64,000 nt of DNA, from contig NZ_JAPKNJ010000002.1 in the NCBI RefSeq assembly GCF_026343945.1, forward strand, positions 558,001 to 622,000, written 5' to 3'. This DNA is from Kaistia algarum (GTDB taxonomy: Bacteria > Pseudomonadota > Alphaproteobacteria > Rhizobiales > Kaistiaceae). Shown here one piece after another: positions 9,157-18,070 of the stretch; position 1 is the stretch's first letter; each line of letters opens with the position of its first letter. The position numbers and the translations under genes were made by a program. The notes beneath the pieces were generated by a model, which was not told the origin of the DNA, made no database searches, and was given only the letters and a program-made list of their open reading frames with translations.

Positions 9157-11244
9157 TTAGTTCACCGGGCCGGCAGAGCCGGGCGCGCCGGGCAATGTCT
9201 GCGCATGCAGCTCGTAATTGCCCTGCTTGTCGGTCGGGACAAACACCCGCTCGCGGATGATGCTGTCCTCCGCCCAGTTGAAGAGGTTGATCGGCGTCCC
9301 CTTCGGAATATTGGCGAAGCGCTTATTGATGATGAGCGCGCCAGGGAACTGCGTCAGACCGATGCCGTAGACATTGTCTGTGTAGATCTTCTGGTACTGC
9401 TTCATCAGATCCAGCTGCTCCTTGCTGTCGCTCGTGGCGATGAATTTGTTGACGACATCGACGAGCTGTTGCTCAAACGGCAGCAGATCAAGCTTGTCGT
9501 CTTTGCCAGAGCGATGGAACCAGCTGGTCTTCGGCCCGACGGGCGCAAGGTTGACCGTCTTCTGTACGACCGAGGAAAGCTCTTCCTGGTTGCGGTAGAC
9601 CATCCAGTCGAACTTGCCGGCTTGCTGCAGCGCATCGCGCTGCTTGCCGTCGACGGTGTTCAGGATGACGCGGATGCCGAGCGGCTCCATCATCGCGACA
9701 AGCCCGTCGCCAAGGCTCTTGTCGGTCTGGTAGTCGCCATTGACCAGCAGCGTGACCTCGACATTCTTGCCGCCGGCCGTGCCGGCCGGGAAGTTGACGA
9801 TGCCGTCGCCGTCGGTGTCCTTCAGCCCGGCCGCCTCAAGCTCCGCCTTGGCGCTGGCGATGTCGTACGGATAATAGGCCGTCGACGCCTTGTCGTAATA
9901 GGCCGTGCCGGAATAGATGCCGCCGGGATAGATCGTCGTGAACGGTCCCTTGACCAGGGATTCGCCCAGCCGCTGGCGGTCGATCGCCTCGGTGATCGCC
10001 TTGCGGAAGTGCTCGTTGCGATTGAGTTCGCGCACCGCCTGCCCGCGCTCGTCCGGCTCGCCCCAGCCATTGGCCGAGAAGTTGGGATAGAGCGAATAGC
10101 CGATAAGACGCGGGCCGAACTCAAGACGCGCCGGGGCATCGGGGCTGGCCGAACGCTTCAGCGCCTCGACGAAGCTTTCCGGCTGTTCGAGATTGGCGAA
10201 ATCGCCCGATCCCGCCACCGCCTGCACATCGCGATCCGCCCAGGTCGAGAGCTTGTAGTGCATCTCATTCAGGTAGGGGAGCTGGTTGCCGGCCTCGTCG
10301 ACCTTCCAGTAGTAGGGATTGCGGCGCAGGACGATGATGTCGTCGGCCCGATACTCGACCGGCACCCAGGCGCCCATGACCGGGATGTTCATATATTCCG
10401 GCGGGAAGGCGTTCTTGTACTGGTCGTAGGTGTTCTTCGAATATTTCGGATGCTGCGGCTTCAGAATATGCGCCGGGCCGGGGCAGAAGGTGCCATAGGC
10501 CATCTGGTAGAGGAAGTTCTTGGCGAAGGGCTGCTTGAACGTCCAGACGACGGTGTAGTCGTCCTTGGCCTCGAGCGTCGTTCCCTCGCCGAACGTGCCC
10601 GCCTTGGCACCGTTCAGCGGCGTGACGTTCGGGTCGTTGACGTTGTCGTTCCAGTAGAACATCAGATCGGCCGAGGTGAACGGAACGCCGTCCGACCATT
10701 TGGCGCCTTCGACGAGATGCATGGTCAATTGGTGGCCGTCGGCCGACCATTCCCAGCTCTTGGCAAGGTTCGGCAGCGGCTCTAGTTCTTCGGCCTTGAT
10801 CTCGAACAGAGGTCCGGTGCGCGTCAGGCATTCGGACATGCCGATATCGATGCCGCCCCAGCCCTGCGACTGGCCGCCGATGTAATTCCAGCCTTCCGGC
10901 CGGCCGCCGATGACATGGCGCATCGTGTCGCCATAGACACCGACGCCGTCGACCATGTTGCCGGTCTTGTAGACCATCGGCTCCTTGGGCAGGCGATCCT
11001 TGACGGGCGGCAGCTTGCCGGTATCGACGAAGTTCTTCGTCACCCAGTCGGGCTCGTGATAGGCGGGCAGCGCCTTGAATTCGAGAATGTCGCCGCGCCC
11101 GACATAGTCAATCTGTCCTTGCGCCGCGAATTTCGGCGGATCGGGCGGCACGGTGGGCTTTTCCATCTCCGCGGCGAGCGCCGCGCTGGCGGATACGCTG
11201 AGGAGCAGGCCTGCTCCTCCGAGGGCCATCATGTAGGTTTTCAT
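9157..11244 (-). CDS. agpA: Family 5 ABC substrate-binding protein, alpha-galactoside type (AgpA-like)
   Basis: Periplasmic binding protein of about 695 residues, SBP_bac_5 superfamily. It is longer than usual dipeptide or oligopeptide binders (about 530), as is the alpha-galactoside binder AgpA of S. meliloti. The signal peptide MKTYMMALGGAGLLLSVSAS runs to ALAAE with cleavage near residue 22. The core contains LAKSWEWSADGHQLTMHL and WSDGVPFTSAD, the family hallmark. Tandem ATGs at 11247 and 11244 follow GGGAGGA; the second has the better spacing. It is probably exported by Sec. It is the second gene of the operon, after the first GH4 gene. Family is certain; ligand (melibiose, raffinose type) is inferred from neighbours and gene order. 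Confidence 0.88.
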   Translation of the reverse strand: MKTYMMALGGAGLLLSVSASAALAAEMEKPTVPPDPPKFAAQGQIDYVGRGDILEFKALPAYHEPDWVTKNFVDTGKLPPVKDRLPKEPMVYKTGNMVDGVGVYGDTMRHVIGGRPEGWNYIGGQSQGWGGIDIGMSECLTRTGPLFEIKAEELEPLPNLAKSWEWSADGHQLTMHLVEGAKWSDGVPFTSADLMFYWNDNVNDPNVTPLNGAKAGTFGEGTTLEAKDDYTVVWTFKQPFAKNFLYQMAYGTFCPGPAHILKPQHPKYSKNTYDQYKNAFPPEYMNIPVMGAWVPVEYRADDIIVLRRNPYYWKVDEAGNQLPYLNEMHYKLSTWADRDVQAVAGSGDFANLEQPESFVEALKRSASPDAPARLEFGPRLIGYSLYPNFSANGWGEPDERGQAVRELNRNEHFRKAITEAIDRQRLGESLVKGPFTTIYPGGIYSGTAYYDKASTAYYPYDIASAKAELEAAGLKDTDGDGIVNFPAGTAGGKNVEVTLLVNGDYQTDKSLGDGLVAMMEPLGIRVILNTVDGKQRDALQQAGKFDWMVYRNQEELSSVVQKTVNLAPVGPKTSWFHRSGKDDKLDLLPFEQQLVDVVNKFIATSDSKEQLDLMKQYQKIYTDNVYGIGLTQFPGALIINKRFANIPKGTPINLFNWAEDSIIRERVFVPTDKQGNYELHAQTLPGAPGSAGPVN

Positions 11245-11393
11245 CATTCCTCCCTTGATCGCGGCGAACGCAGGACCGCTGCGCTTCGCCCGACTTCCCG
11301 CACTTCGGACTCCCGACGTTCTTGCATCCCCACGTCGAGATCCGTCTCCAAACGACGCGGCCTTCCTCATGGCCGTGCCGCATTCAAGACAGA

Positions 11394-12887
11394 CTAGAGC
11401 GACGGCCGTGCCGCCACGTCCAATTCAAGCTCTCGCTTCTTCGCCGTCTCGGCCCGAACAACATCGACCGAGCGCACATCGCGCCGCGCCGCGCCGCGCC
11501 ACTCGCGTGTCTTCACCTTGCCCTCGGCGAGGCGGCTCCTGGCGCCGTCGATGGCGTGAGCGTATTGCGGCAGCCAGCGCGCCTGGGCGACGACCATCTC
11601 GTCGACCATCTGCCAGACCTCGTCCGGCGAGCAGATGGCGCCAACCAGCGGATCATGCAGCACGGCCAGCTTCAGGAGGTCGAGATCGCCGTCGATCGCG
11701 GCGTGAACCGACATGCGCTGGACGTTGATCGACGAAATGCACGTCGCCGCGCAGGCCTCCGGCAACGTGATGCCGGCCGCCATGTTGAGGCCGAAGCGAT
11801 CGACGAAGCCGGGCGACTCGATGATCGCGTCGGCCGGCAGATTGGTGATGACACCGTCATTCTTGACGTTGAAATGGCCGCGATAGACCCGGCCCGTCTC
11901 CAGTGCCTCGATAATATGGCTGGCATGCTCGCTGGAGCGCTTGGTGGCGTCGAACGGCTTGCCGGCTTCCTCCAGGAAGCGCGGGAAATCCGTCTCGAAC
12001 CAGTTACGCGATTCCGTTGAGTAGCGCAGGTAGCCGCCCGTCTCGCCATGGATCCAGTCCGACATGTCGATCCAGCGCTCGATCTCGTCGGGACGCTTGC
12101 GATACCAGGGCAGATATTCCGAGAGATGGCCGTTCGACTCGGTCGAATAGACGCCGAAGCGCTTCAACACGTCGATGCGCACCTTCTCCTGTTGCGAATA
12201 GACGGGATGGGCCTCGAAGGCGGCAACCAGCTCATCCTTGCCAACCTTGCGGCCCTTCAGCCGCACATCGATGAACCATGTCTGGTGGTTGATGCCCGAG
12301 CAGATGAAATCGAGCTCGCCGGGGCCGGCACCCAGCACCGCCGCGATCTGCTCGCCGCCATGCTGCACGCCATGGCAGAGGCCGATCGTGTCGACCTTGC
12401 CATATTCGATAGCCGCCCAGGTGTTCATCGCCATCGGGTTGGCATAGTTCAGGAACTTGGCACCCGGCGCGGCGACCTCGCGGATGTCCTTGCAGAAATC
12501 GAGGATGACCGGGATGTTGCGCTGACCATAGAGGATGCCGCCGGCGCAGATCGTGTCGCCGACGCACTGGTCGACGCCGTATTTCAGCGGGATGCGGATG
12601 TCGTCGGCATAGGCCTCCAGTCCGCCCACCCGCACGCAGGAGATGACATAATTCGCGCCTTCCAGCGCGCGCCGCCGCTCCGTCGTCGCGGTGATCCGCG
12701 TCGGCAGGCCGTTGGCCTCGACGATGCGATCGAGGATCTGCCGGACCATCGAGAGGTTGTGCTCGCTGACGTCGGTGAGAGCGAACTCGGCATCGCGCAG
12801 CTCAGGCACGCAGACGATGTCGGTAAATAGCTTCTTGGTGAACCCGACGCTTCCCGCGCCGATGATGGCGATCTTCAATCCGGACAT
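11394..12887 (-). CDS. agaL1: GH4 alpha-galactosidase (AgaL1-like)
   Basis: Second GH4 enzyme of the locus, about 497 residues. Its motifs are IIGAGSVGFT (residues 8-17), GLCHGVQ (C171, H172), NPMAMNTW and GINHQTWF (N200, H201). It resembles MelA-type alpha-galactosidases more than the other GH4 here. The start at 12887 has GAGGAG six bases upstream; the frame stays open far upstream to 13733 but that stretch overlaps the divergent regulator and is not family-like. A basic tail of about 45 residues (rich in R, E, K) exceeds the family's usual length. It is the first gene after the divergent AraC-type regulator and is therefore the promoter-proximal gene of the operon. Confidence 0.87.
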   Translation of the reverse strand: MSGLKIAIIGAGSVGFTKKLFTDIVCVPELRDAEFALTDVSEHNLSMVRQILDRIVEANGLPTRITATTERRRALEGANYVISCVRVGGLEAYADDIRIPLKYGVDQCVGDTICAGGILYGQRNIPVILDFCKDIREVAAPGAKFLNYANPMAMNTWAAIEYGKVDTIGLCHGVQHGGEQIAAVLGAGPGELDFICSGINHQTWFIDVRLKGRKVGKDELVAAFEAHPVYSQQEKVRIDVLKRFGVYSTESNGHLSEYLPWYRKRPDEIERWIDMSDWIHGETGGYLRYSTESRNWFETDFPRFLEEAGKPFDATKRSSEHASHIIEALETGRVYRGHFNVKNDGVITNLPADAIIESPGFVDRFGLNMAAGITLPEACAATCISSINVQRMSVHAAIDGDLDLLKLAVLHDPLVGAICSPDEVWQMVDEMVVAQARWLPQYAHAIDGARSRLAEGKVKTREWRGAARRDVRSVDVVRAETAKKRELELDVAARPSL

Positions 12888-13072
12888 TCGCTCCTCGATC
12901 CTCGCTCGCGGAGCAGCGGCCATGACGCGTCGCGTCCTCTGCCAGTCTGCTCCGGATCTCCCCGGAAGGTCTTGGGCCGGGACATCCTCCTGGCCCGCCC
13001 GCGGCTTGCATGGCCAACCGCGACCGTTCGTGGCATTAGTTATCGGCGGGGCGAGGGACGCGGAACAGAGCG

Positions 13073-13102
13073 ATTTTGTGCTTTCATGGGTAATTCTGTG
13101 CT
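13073..13102. promoter_or_regulatory. Direct repeat, candidate AraC-type operator
   Basis: ATTTTGTGCT at 13073-13082 and ATTCTGTGCT at 13093-13102 are direct repeats exactly 20 bases apart, two helical turns. AraC-family activators commonly bind such tandem half-sites. They lie between the divergent regulator and alpha-galactosidase genes. Confidence 0.45.
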
Positions 13103-13130
13103 GGAGAGGCTGGCTGGCTATGCCTCTGTA

Positions 13131-13985
13131 ATGAAAACACTTTCTCTGCCGCGTGGGCGTCATCGGCTGCACGCCATGCCGACCAGCAGCGGCTATGAGA
13201 TCAGCACGGACTCCTATGACTGGGACGGATTGAAGCGCGGCCAGACGGCCTTCACCGTGCTCCAGCACACCGTCGCCGGGGCCGGACACCTGCGCTACGA
13301 ACGGCGGCGATACCGGGTGAAACCAGGCGAGACCATGCTCGTCATCGTTCCGCACAATCACCGCTACTGGGTCGAGGCCGGCGGACGCTGGGAGTATTTC
13401 TGGATCTCGATGTACGGCCAGGAGGCGCTGCGCATCCACCGCACTATCCTCGCCGCCACGGGACCGGTCCTGCGCCTGCGGCCCGAGACCATCGAGCGGC
13501 TCGCCCGCTGCACGCTGCGATATATAGAGGGCGAAGGCGAGACACCGGGTGCCGCCTCGGCGATTGCCTATGAGGCAGCGATGGCGCTCTTCGACGACGT
13601 CTTCGGTTCGCACCCCGCGACGGAGGGCGACGAGACGATCCATCGCCGCATCGTCCAGCACATCCTCGCCAATCTCGACAAGCCGCTGAACGTCTCCGAC
13701 CTTGCCGATTTCGCCGGTTTCAGCCGCGCCCATTTCACGCGCATGTTCACCGAGAACGAGGGAGTCCCGCCGGCCGAATTCGTCGCGCAGGAGCGGATGC
13801 GCCGGGCGGCGACGCTGCTGGCCAGTGACGCCGCGATCTCCGTCAAGGACGCGGCGACTCTCGTCGGCTTCGACGATCCCAACTATTTCGCCAAAGCCTT
13901 CCGCCGGATCTACGGTACCAGCCCGACCGAGTTCCGGACCACCGGCATGTATGCCTCGACCAAGCCGGAACCGGGTCTGGGTTGA
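13131..13985 (+). CDS. AraC-family transcriptional regulator of the alpha-galactoside operon
   Basis: DNA-binding regulator of about 284 residues. The N-terminal half is a cupin-like ligand domain (GHLRYERRRYRVKPGETMLV). The C-terminal half carries two helix-turn-helix motifs: LNVSDLADFAGFSRAHFTRMF and ISVKDAATLVGFDDPNYFAKAF, ending with the AraC-family tail TSPTEFR. The start is uncertain: ATGs at 13086, 13131 and 13176 are all in frame with no clear ribosome site. I prefer 13131 because codons upstream have low third-position GC and overlap a direct repeat. It is divergent from the GH4 gene. An AraC-type activator (AgpT) controls the matching S. meliloti locus, so a role as galactoside-responsive activator is likely. 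Confidence 0.85.
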   Translation: MKTLSLPRGRHRLHAMPTSSGYEISTDSYDWDGLKRGQTAFTVLQHTVAGAGHLRYERRRYRVKPGETMLVIVPHNHRYWVEAGGRWEYFWISMYGQEALRIHRTILAATGPVLRLRPETIERLARCTLRYIEGEGETPGAASAIAYEAAMALFDDVFGSHPATEGDETIHRRIVQHILANLDKPLNVSDLADFAGFSRAHFTRMFTENEGVPPAEFVAQERMRRAATLLASDAAISVKDAATLVGFDDPNYFAKAFRRIYGTSPTEFRTTGMYASTKPEPGLG

Positions 13986-14139
13986 GCGACGCTATCGTCC
14001 ATCGTTCTCCCGCGGCGATGACCACGCAGGCGGCAGATTGACGGTTTGATGCCCAAAGGTTCCACAGGGTGCGAGCGCGGACGGCAGCTTCGTTCGGCAT
14101 AGGCAAACAGTCGCACGTCTCCCAGAAGTCGGCGGGAAA

Positions 14140-14172
14140 CACGAAATTGGGATTGTATGCAATCCCTTCGTG
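14140..14172. promoter_or_regulatory. Inverted repeat, candidate GntR-type operator
   Basis: GGGATTG-tatg-CAATCCC (14149-14166) is a perfect dyad, flanked by CACGAA and TTCGTG that are themselves complementary. It lies 107 bases upstream of the allophanate hydrolase start, in an otherwise featureless 293-base gap. Its ATTG-N4-CAAT core looks like a FadR/GntR-class site, but no such regulator is adjacent. Confidence 0.4.
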
Positions 14173-14278
14173 TCCCAATGTCCGCCCGTCGCGATCGCCG
14201 GATGAGCCCCCTCCCGCTCGCCTGGCGGCGTGGCCTCGATTTTGCGTGAGCGCCCGCGTGACTGAAGGAGTTCCCCAC

Positions 14279-16102
14279 ATGCTTCCGACCATTCTCGACA
14301 TCGCCACGCTTCAGGCGGGCTACCGCTCAGGCGCCTTTTCGCCGCTCGATGTCGCAGAGGCCGTGATCGCCCGCCTGGCCGCCTGGCCGGATACGGCCGT
14401 CTGGATCAACCGCTTTTCCGACGGCGCCATCCGCGACGCCGCACGCGCTCTCATGGAATCCGGTCGGCCGGACGAGGCGAAACCGCTCTGGGGCATCCCC
14501 TTCGCGGTCAAGGACAACGTCGATTGCGCCGGACTGCCGACCACCGCCGCCTGCCCCGCTTTCGCTTATGATGTCGACGAGGACGCCTATGTCGTGGCCC
14601 GACTGAAGGCGGCCGGCGCACTTCTGATCGGCAAGACCAATCTCGACCAGTTCGCCACAGGCCTGAATGGTACGCGCTCGCCCTACGGCGCGCCGCGTTC
14701 GGTCTTCGACGACCGCTACATCTCCGGCGGTTCGTCGTCCGGCTCGGCCGTCGCCGTGGCCTCGGGCCAGGTCGCCTTCGCGCTCGGCACCGATACGGCC
14801 GGCTCGGGCCGCATTCCGGCGGCTTTCAACAATCTGGTCGGCGTCAAGCCGACGCGCGGCCTGCTCTCCACCTTCGGTCTCGTCCCCGCCTGCCGCAGCC
14901 TGGACTGCATCACCGTACTGGCAACGACGGTCGGCGATGCCGATCTCGTGCGTCGGGTCGCCGAGGGCTTCGACCCGGCCGATCCCTATTCGCGGCCGAT
15001 GCAGCCGGCCCCCCTCCCCGCCAGCTTCCGCTTCGGCGTGCTTGCCGGCACCGAGCGAGAATTCTTCGGCGATACCGACGTCGAGCGGCTCTACGACCAG
15101 GCTATCCGCCGGCTGGAAGACCTCGGCGGCACGGCGGTGGCGATCGACTACGCGCCCTTCCGCGAATGCGCCCTGCTGCTTTATGGCGGCCCCTGGGTTG
15201 CGGAACGCCTCGCGGCGATCGAGAGCTTCGTCGGCGAACATGCCGACGACATGGACCCGACCGTACGCGGCATCGTCGAAGGCGCGCGAAAATATTCCGC
15301 CGTCGACGCTTTCCGCGGCCAGTACGAACTGGAGGAACTGCGCCAGCGCACGGATCGCGAATGGGCGAAGATGGATGTGATGCTGCTGCCAACGGCGCCG
15401 ACCATCTACACCGTCGACGCGATGCGTGCCGACCCTGTGACGCTCAATTCCAATCTCGGCCGCTACACCAATTTCGTGAACCTGCTCGACTGCTCGGCCA
15501 TCGCCGTTCCGGCCGGCTTCCGCGAGGACGGCATGCCGGGCGGCGTTACGCTGATCGGTCCGGCCTTTGCCGATTCAGCGCTGGCCGCGCTCGGCGACCG
15601 GCTGCACCGCGCCGAACCTTTCGGCATGGGCCGCGACCGCCACGCCGCGCTGCCGGCGGCCTGTAAGGTCGAGGCAGCAGAAGCTGATCTGATACCGATT
15701 GTGGTCGTCGGCGCGCATCTTTCCGGCATGCCGCTCAATCACCAGCTCACAGATGGCGGCGGCGTGCATGTGAAGACCTGCCACACAGCGCCGGGTTACC
15801 GGCTCTATGCGCTTCCCGGCACCATGCCGCCAAAGCCCGGCCTCGTCCGCGACCCCGCCTACCATGGCGGAGGGCTGGAGGTGGAGGTCTGGGCGCTGCC
15901 GCCCGCCGCTTTCGGCGTTTTCGTCAGCGCGATTCCCGCGCCGCTCGGCGTCGGCAAGATCACGCTCGACGATGGTAGCGCCGTCTCCGGCTTTCTGTGC
16001 GAGCCCTATGCGGTGAAGGGCGCGCGGGACATCACCGACCTTGGTGGCTGGCGCGCCTATGTGACCGACAGCGCCCCGATCGACAGCTCCGCCGACGCCT
16101 GA
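14279..16102 (+). CDS. atzF: Allophanate hydrolase
   Basis: Amidase-signature enzyme of about 607 residues, the length of AtzF/DUR1,2 allophanate hydrolase, which splits allophanate to ammonia and CO2. The Ser-cisSer-Lys triad is visible: FAVKDNVD (Lys near residue 80) and SGGSSSGSAVAV (near residues 150-160). DTAGSGRIPAAF follows. From about residue 470 the C-terminal domain typical of allophanate hydrolase (GMPLNHQLTDGGG, YRLYALPGTMPPKPGL) is present and rules out a simple amidase. The start has AAGGAG eight bases upstream. Urea carboxylase, the usual partner, is not in the window, and neither are triazine-pathway genes. Function is well supported; the source of allophanate is unknown. Confidence 0.92.
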   Translation: MLPTILDIATLQAGYRSGAFSPLDVAEAVIARLAAWPDTAVWINRFSDGAIRDAARALMESGRPDEAKPLWGIPFAVKDNVDCAGLPTTAACPAFAYDVDEDAYVVARLKAAGALLIGKTNLDQFATGLNGTRSPYGAPRSVFDDRYISGGSSSGSAVAVASGQVAFALGTDTAGSGRIPAAFNNLVGVKPTRGLLSTFGLVPACRSLDCITVLATTVGDADLVRRVAEGFDPADPYSRPMQPAPLPASFRFGVLAGTEREFFGDTDVERLYDQAIRRLEDLGGTAVAIDYAPFRECALLLYGGPWVAERLAAIESFVGEHADDMDPTVRGIVEGARKYSAVDAFRGQYELEELRQRTDREWAKMDVMLLPTAPTIYTVDAMRADPVTLNSNLGRYTNFVNLLDCSAIAVPAGFREDGMPGGVTLIGPAFADSALAALGDRLHRAEPFGMGRDRHAALPAACKVEAAEADLIPIVVVGAHLSGMPLNHQLTDGGGVHVKTCHTAPGYRLYALPGTMPPKPGLVRDPAYHGGGLEVEVWALPPAAFGVFVSAIPAPLGVGKITLDDGSAVSGFLCEPYAVKGARDITDLGGWRAYVTDSAPIDSSADA

Positions 16103-16169
16103 CGGCGCTCCCGGCGTCCGCTGGCCGCGATTGACGTGGATCACCTTGGCTGCGCTTCCTGTCGCTAGG

Positions 16170-16184
16170 TTGGAGTTATTCCAA
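16170..16184. promoter_or_regulatory. Small inverted repeat upstream of metal ATPase
   Basis: TTGGA-gttat-TCCAA is a perfect 5-5-5 dyad ending 23 bases before the ATPase start. It could be an operator for a local or remote metal-responsive repressor. No regulator gene is adjacent. Confidence 0.3.
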
Positions 16185-16207
16185 TCGACGGCGAGGAAGT
16201 GTCCGCC

Positions 16208-18031
16208 ATGATCCGCCTGTCGCGCCAATCGCTAGCCTTGGCCGCCATACCGCTGCTGGGGCTGGTGGCCGGCGTCGCCGTCTTCTATGTCGGCCGTCCC
16301 GACATCGCCGGCTGGATCTGGATCGCCGGCATCGTTCCCGTGCTCGCCTATCTGCTCGTCTCGATCGTCCGCAGCCTCGCCAAGGGCGATATCGGCCTCG
16401 ACGTGATCGCGGCGCTCGCCATGGGCGGGGCGATCGTCGGCGGCGAGCCGTTCGCCGGCATCGTCGTCGCCATGATGTATGCAGGCGGGCAGGCGCTGGA
16501 GGATTATGCGCAGGGCCGGGCGCAGGCGGAGATGACCGCCCTGCTCGGCCGCGTCGCCCGTGCCGCCATGGTCTATCGAAACGGAACGCTGGCCTCCGAG
16601 CCCATCGAGGCTTTGCTGCCCGGCGATCGCATCCTGGTGCGGGCCGGCGATGTCGTGCCCGCGGACGGCACCATTCGCTCCGGCGAGGCTTTGCTGGATG
16701 AATCGGCGCTGACCGGCGAGCCGATGCCGGTGCGCCGCCGGATGGGCGACGACGTCCTCAGCGGCGTTACCAATGCCGGCGCGCCCTTCGACCTCGACGT
16801 CGCCAAGAGCGCGGGCGACAGCACCTATGCGCAGATCGCCCGCCTCGTCGAACAGGCGCGCAACTCCAAGGCGCCGATGGCCCGCCTCGCCGATCGCTAT
16901 GCGCTCGGCTTCCTGGCTGTGACGGTTCTGCTAGCGGCTGGCGCCTGGCTGATCTCGGGCGAGCCGATCCGGGCGCTGGCCGTGCTGGTCGTCGCCACCC
17001 CCTGCCCGCTCATCCTCGCGGTTCCAGTTGCGATCGTCGCCGGCATGTCGCGCTGCGCCAAGCGCGGCATCATGATCAAGACGGCGCGGACGCTGGAACT
17101 GTTGCCACGCGTGAAGACGCTGCTGATCGACAAGACCGGCACGGTCACCGAGGGCCATCCCGGGATCGAGGCGATCGAGCCGGAGCCGGGCGTGGACGCC
17201 GCCACGATGGTCCGCCTCGCCGCGTCGCTGGCGCAGGCGTCGCAGCATGTGATTTCCGAGGCGCTGGTTGATGCGGCGCATGGACGGGACATAACCCTCG
17301 TTCCACCGACGTCGGTCGAGGAACAGGCCGGCGACGGCGTCTCGGGCGCGGTCGAAGGTCACCAAATGCGTATCGGCCGCCGCGCTTTCGCCGAAGGCCG
17401 AACCGGCGCCGATGGCGGCACGCCGCTGCCGCCCGGCGTCACCTCCCTCTCCGTCGCCATCGACGGCGCCTATGCTGGTCGCATTCTCTTCGCCGACCGC
17501 CTGCGCGAGGAAGCGCCGGCCACGCTTCGCGCGCTGCGCGAAAACGGCATCGATCGGATCGTGCTCCTGACCGGCGACCGTGCCGATGTCGCCGCCGCGA
17601 TCGGCAAGCGCCTCGGCGTCGAGGCCGTCATCGCCGATGCGACGCCGCAGGACAAGGTCGCGGCCGCCATGGCCGAGAAGAAGGCCGGACCGACCATGAT
17701 GGTCGGCGACGGCATCAACGACGCGCCGGTGCTGGCCTATGCCGATGTCGGCGTGGCGCTCGGCGCACGCGGCGCGGTCGCGGCCTCCGAGGCGGCCGAC
17801 ATGATCGTCATGGTCGATCGCCTCGACCGCATCGCCGAAGCGCTCTCCATCGCCTCGCGCTCGCGCCGCATCGCGCTGCAGAGCGTGGCAGCCGGCATCG
17901 GCCTCTCCGTTCTCGGCATGATCGCCGCCGCCTTCGGCTATCTGCCGCCGGTGGCCGGTGCGCTCCTCCAGGAAGTGATCGACCTCGCGGTAATCCTCAA
18001 TGCACTCCGAGCCCTCGGCGCGGGTCGCTGA
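16208..18031 (+). CDS. Heavy-metal P1B-type ATPase with TPC membrane motif
   Basis: Inner-membrane cation pump of about 607 residues. It has actuator motif ALTGEPMPV, phosphorylation site DKTGTVT (D308) and hinge GDGINDAPVLAYADVGVALG. The metal-site helix reads ATPCPLILAVP, giving TPC at residues 264-266 followed by Pro seven positions later. This fits the rare P1B-5 class (TPC-x6-P) linked to Ni/Fe rather than the CPC pumps for Cu or Zn/Cd. No N-terminal metal-binding (HMA) domain is present, and the usual SEHP loop reads SQHV. The ATG at 16208 is chosen over GTG at 16199 because GAGGAA is nine bases upstream. The metal exported is not known. Confidence 0.85.
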   Translation: MIRLSRQSLALAAIPLLGLVAGVAVFYVGRPDIAGWIWIAGIVPVLAYLLVSIVRSLAKGDIGLDVIAALAMGGAIVGGEPFAGIVVAMMYAGGQALEDYAQGRAQAEMTALLGRVARAAMVYRNGTLASEPIEALLPGDRILVRAGDVVPADGTIRSGEALLDESALTGEPMPVRRRMGDDVLSGVTNAGAPFDLDVAKSAGDSTYAQIARLVEQARNSKAPMARLADRYALGFLAVTVLLAAGAWLISGEPIRALAVLVVATPCPLILAVPVAIVAGMSRCAKRGIMIKTARTLELLPRVKTLLIDKTGTVTEGHPGIEAIEPEPGVDAATMVRLAASLAQASQHVISEALVDAAHGRDITLVPPTSVEEQAGDGVSGAVEGHQMRIGRRAFAEGRTGADGGTPLPPGVTSLSVAIDGAYAGRILFADRLREEAPATLRALRENGIDRIVLLTGDRADVAAAIGKRLGVEAVIADATPQDKVAAAMAEKKAGPTMMVGDGINDAPVLAYADVGVALGARGAVAASEAADMIVMVDRLDRIAEALSIASRSRRIALQSVAAGIGLSVLGMIAAAFGYLPPVAGALLQEVIDLAVILNALRALGAGR

Positions 18032-18070
18032 GTTTTTCCCAACGCGAACCTTTTGGCGTATCAAGACCCT

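Noticed and set aside
12888..13733. N-terminal extension of the GH4 gene to 13733.
   Set aside because: It runs antisense to the AraC gene and has no family similarity; GAGGAG before 12887 sets the start.
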